Source: Methylomarinum sp. (GTDB lineage: Bacteria; Pseudomonadota; Gammaproteobacteria; Methylococcales; Methylomonadaceae). Taken from it: DNA of 5,603 nt. Below the pieces are notes generated by a model. That model was not told the origin of the DNA and did no database searches. It saw only the letters and a list, made by a program, of their open reading frames with translations. This document shows positions 4,550 to 5,603 of the stretch, one piece after another (position 1 is the first letter of the stretch; every line of letters starts with the position of its first letter). Both the position numbers and the translations under genes were made by a program. The DNA lies in the NCBI GenBank assembly GCA_013139755.1, contig WTAG01000553.1, forward strand, positions 1 to 5,603, written 5' to 3'.

Positions 4550-5603
4550 ATGAGTTTACTAAAACTTGATATCTATTCTTTACGTAATATTGTTAAAGCT
4601 TCTATTGAGCCATCAGCAGAAATTAATTTAATTTTTGGTGAAAATGGCAGTGGAAAAAGTTCATTACTGGAAGCTATTTTTATCTTAGGAAGAGCGAGAT
4701 CATTTAGAAGCTCAAATATTAAACAAGTTATCCAGTTTGAACATGCTGAATTAATTGTTTCCGGACAAGTTTTACAAAACAATGCTTATACCTATCATTT
4801 AGGCATTCAGCTTAATGGTAAAAGTTGTGAAATACGGGTTAATCAAGAAAATAGTAATAAAGCTGAACTTGCTTCTTGTTTACCTGTGTTACTGATTCAT
4901 CCTAAAAGCTATCGCTTGTTAGATGATGGTCCTCAATTGAGACGAGAGTTTTTAGACTGGGGTGTGTTTAATTATAATGATGGTTTTTTACTGCATTGGC
5001 GTAAGTTTAAAAAAGTATTACAACAAAGAAATTCGTTGTTAAAAACCAAGCAAATCAAGCAGCTTAATGTTTGGAATACTGAGTTGGTTCAGTACGGTAC
5101 AATAGTCTCTCAATATAGAAAAGATTATTTAAAAAAACTACAGCCTATTTTTTCTAAGATAAGTGACTACTTTCTTGATTTTAAAAAGATAGAATTAAAA
5201 TATATAGCAGGTTGGGATGAGTCTGTAGATTTTATTCAAACCTTGACTAATGATTTAGAGAAGGATTTACGATACGGATTTACTCATAGTGGACCACATC
5301 GTTGCGACTTTCAGTTAATAGTTAATGATAGATTAGCTAAAGATTTTGTTTCAAGAGGGCAGTTAAAATTATTAATGCTAGCTTTAAAGTTGGCGCAGGT
5401 TAAGTTAATCAATACAGAAAATAATAATTCAGTATGTGTTCTGATTGATGATTTAACTGCTGAGCTGGATATTCTCAATAAAGCTAAATTATTAACCTTT
5501 TTATCTGAGTTAGATTGTCAGGTTTTTATGACGACAACTGAACTTTCCAATTTTGGAGATTTATCTCAGATTCAAAATTACAAAGTGTTCCACGTGGAAC
5601 ATG
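4550..5603 (+). CDS. recF: DNA replication and repair protein RecF (351 residues, last codons missing)
   Basis: RecF is an SMC/ABC-type ATPase that, with RecO and RecR, loads RecA at single-strand gaps and helps restart stalled forks. The frame is open from ATG 4550 to the edge, giving 351 complete codons, so only a short tail is absent (usual length about 355-375). It starts MSLLKLDIYSLRNI like E. coli RecF. Walker A is GENGSGKSS (30-38), followed by LLEAIFILGRARSFRS (39-54). Other motifs are DWGVFN (136-141), SGPHRCDF (247-254), the ABC signature SRGQLKLLMLALKLAQ (268-283), Walker B VCVLIDDL (295-302) and the D-loop AELD (304-307). All ATPase motifs are present. The last residues, VFHVEH (346-351), are encoded by a parS site. 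The gene begins 19 nt after dnaN with no evident Shine-Dalgarno, consistent with a dnaN-recF operon. Confidence 0.97.
   Translation, partial: MSLLKLDIYSLRNIVKASIEPSAEINLIFGENGSGKSSLLEAIFILGRARSFRSSNIKQVIQFEHAELIVSGQVLQNNAYTYHLGIQLNGKSCEIRVNQENSNKAELASCLPVLLIHPKSYRLLDDGPQLRREFLDWGVFNYNDGFLLHWRKFKKVLQQRNSLLKTKQIKQLNVWNTELVQYGTIVSQYRKDYLKKLQPIFSKISDYFLDFKKIELKYIAGWDESVDFIQTLTNDLEKDLRYGFTHSGPHRCDFQLIVNDRLAKDFVSRGQLKLLMLALKLAQVKLINTENNNSVCVLIDDLTAELDILNKAKLLTFLSELDCQVFMTTTELSNFGDLSQIQNYKVFHVEH
5586..5601. promoter_or_regulatory. parS: parS centromere-like site within recF
   Basis: TGTTCCACGTGGAACA is a perfect 16-bp palindrome and matches the chromosomal parS sequence bound by ParB (Spo0J) in Pseudomonas and, with slight variation, Bacillus. 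It spans codons 345-351 of recF. ParB loaded here would spread over the origin region, and with ParA and SMC would segregate the new origins. Chromosomal parS sites are typically clustered near oriC; this one is about 2.2 kb from the last DnaA box. parA and parB are not in the window. Confidence 0.93.

Noticed and set aside
4726..4734. Possible DnaA box TTATCCAGT inside recF
   Set aside because: Two mismatches at the critical CACA end; not credible as a box.
4573..4782. Open minus-strand frame of 69 codons
   Set aside because: Antisense to the RecF N-terminal ATPase region including Walker A; a shadow of recF.

Overview
This window is the chromosomal replication-origin region of an AT-rich gammaproteobacterium. 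DnaA, DnaN, RecF, L34, RnpA, YidD and the start of YidC all resemble their Escherichia/Pseudomonas-type homologues. The gene order (yidC-yidD-rnpA-rpmH leftward, then dnaA-dnaN-recF rightward) is the classic gammaproteobacterial arrangement. The opening of YidC and the N-terminus of DnaN recall methanotroph-type (Methylococcales) sequences, but that lineage guess is weak and rests on memory. There is no accessory or mobile DNA and no sign of horizontal transfer. The genes point away from the origin on both sides.

Left arm (1-1346, minus strand): rpmH, rnpA, yidD and yidC are packed as one operon with a 1-nt gap, a 19-nt overlap and a 2-nt gap. It makes ribosomal protein L34, the RNase P protein and two factors for membrane-protein insertion. 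YidC runs off the left edge. rnpA appears to start at TTG. A convincing leftward sigma70-type promoter with a GC-rich discriminator lies upstream of rpmH.

Centre (1347-1615): the divergent rpmH/dnaA intergenic region holds the rpmH promoter, a weaker dnaA promoter candidate and a perfect 12-bp palindrome just before the dnaA start codon. It has no good DnaA box.

Right arm: dnaA (initiator), then a 491-bp gene-free dnaA-dnaN interval that is the probable oriC, then dnaN (sliding clamp) and recF (gap-repair ATPase; only its last few codons are missing). The origin carries six DnaA boxes matching TTATMCACA. They fall into two sets with the same order and orientation (minus TTATCCACA, plus TTATCCACA, plus TTATACACA). 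Each set ends in a near-identical 37-bp block, so the origin looks like an ancient internal tandem duplication. The first two boxes also form a long hairpin immediately after the dnaA stop codon.

The window ends on a perfect 16-bp parS palindrome built into the last codons of recF, which links origin, clamp and ParB-based segregation within about 2 kb. No new multi-gene system is present. The points worth a second look are the duplicated origin module, the dual-purpose hairpin after dnaA, and the coding-embedded parS.
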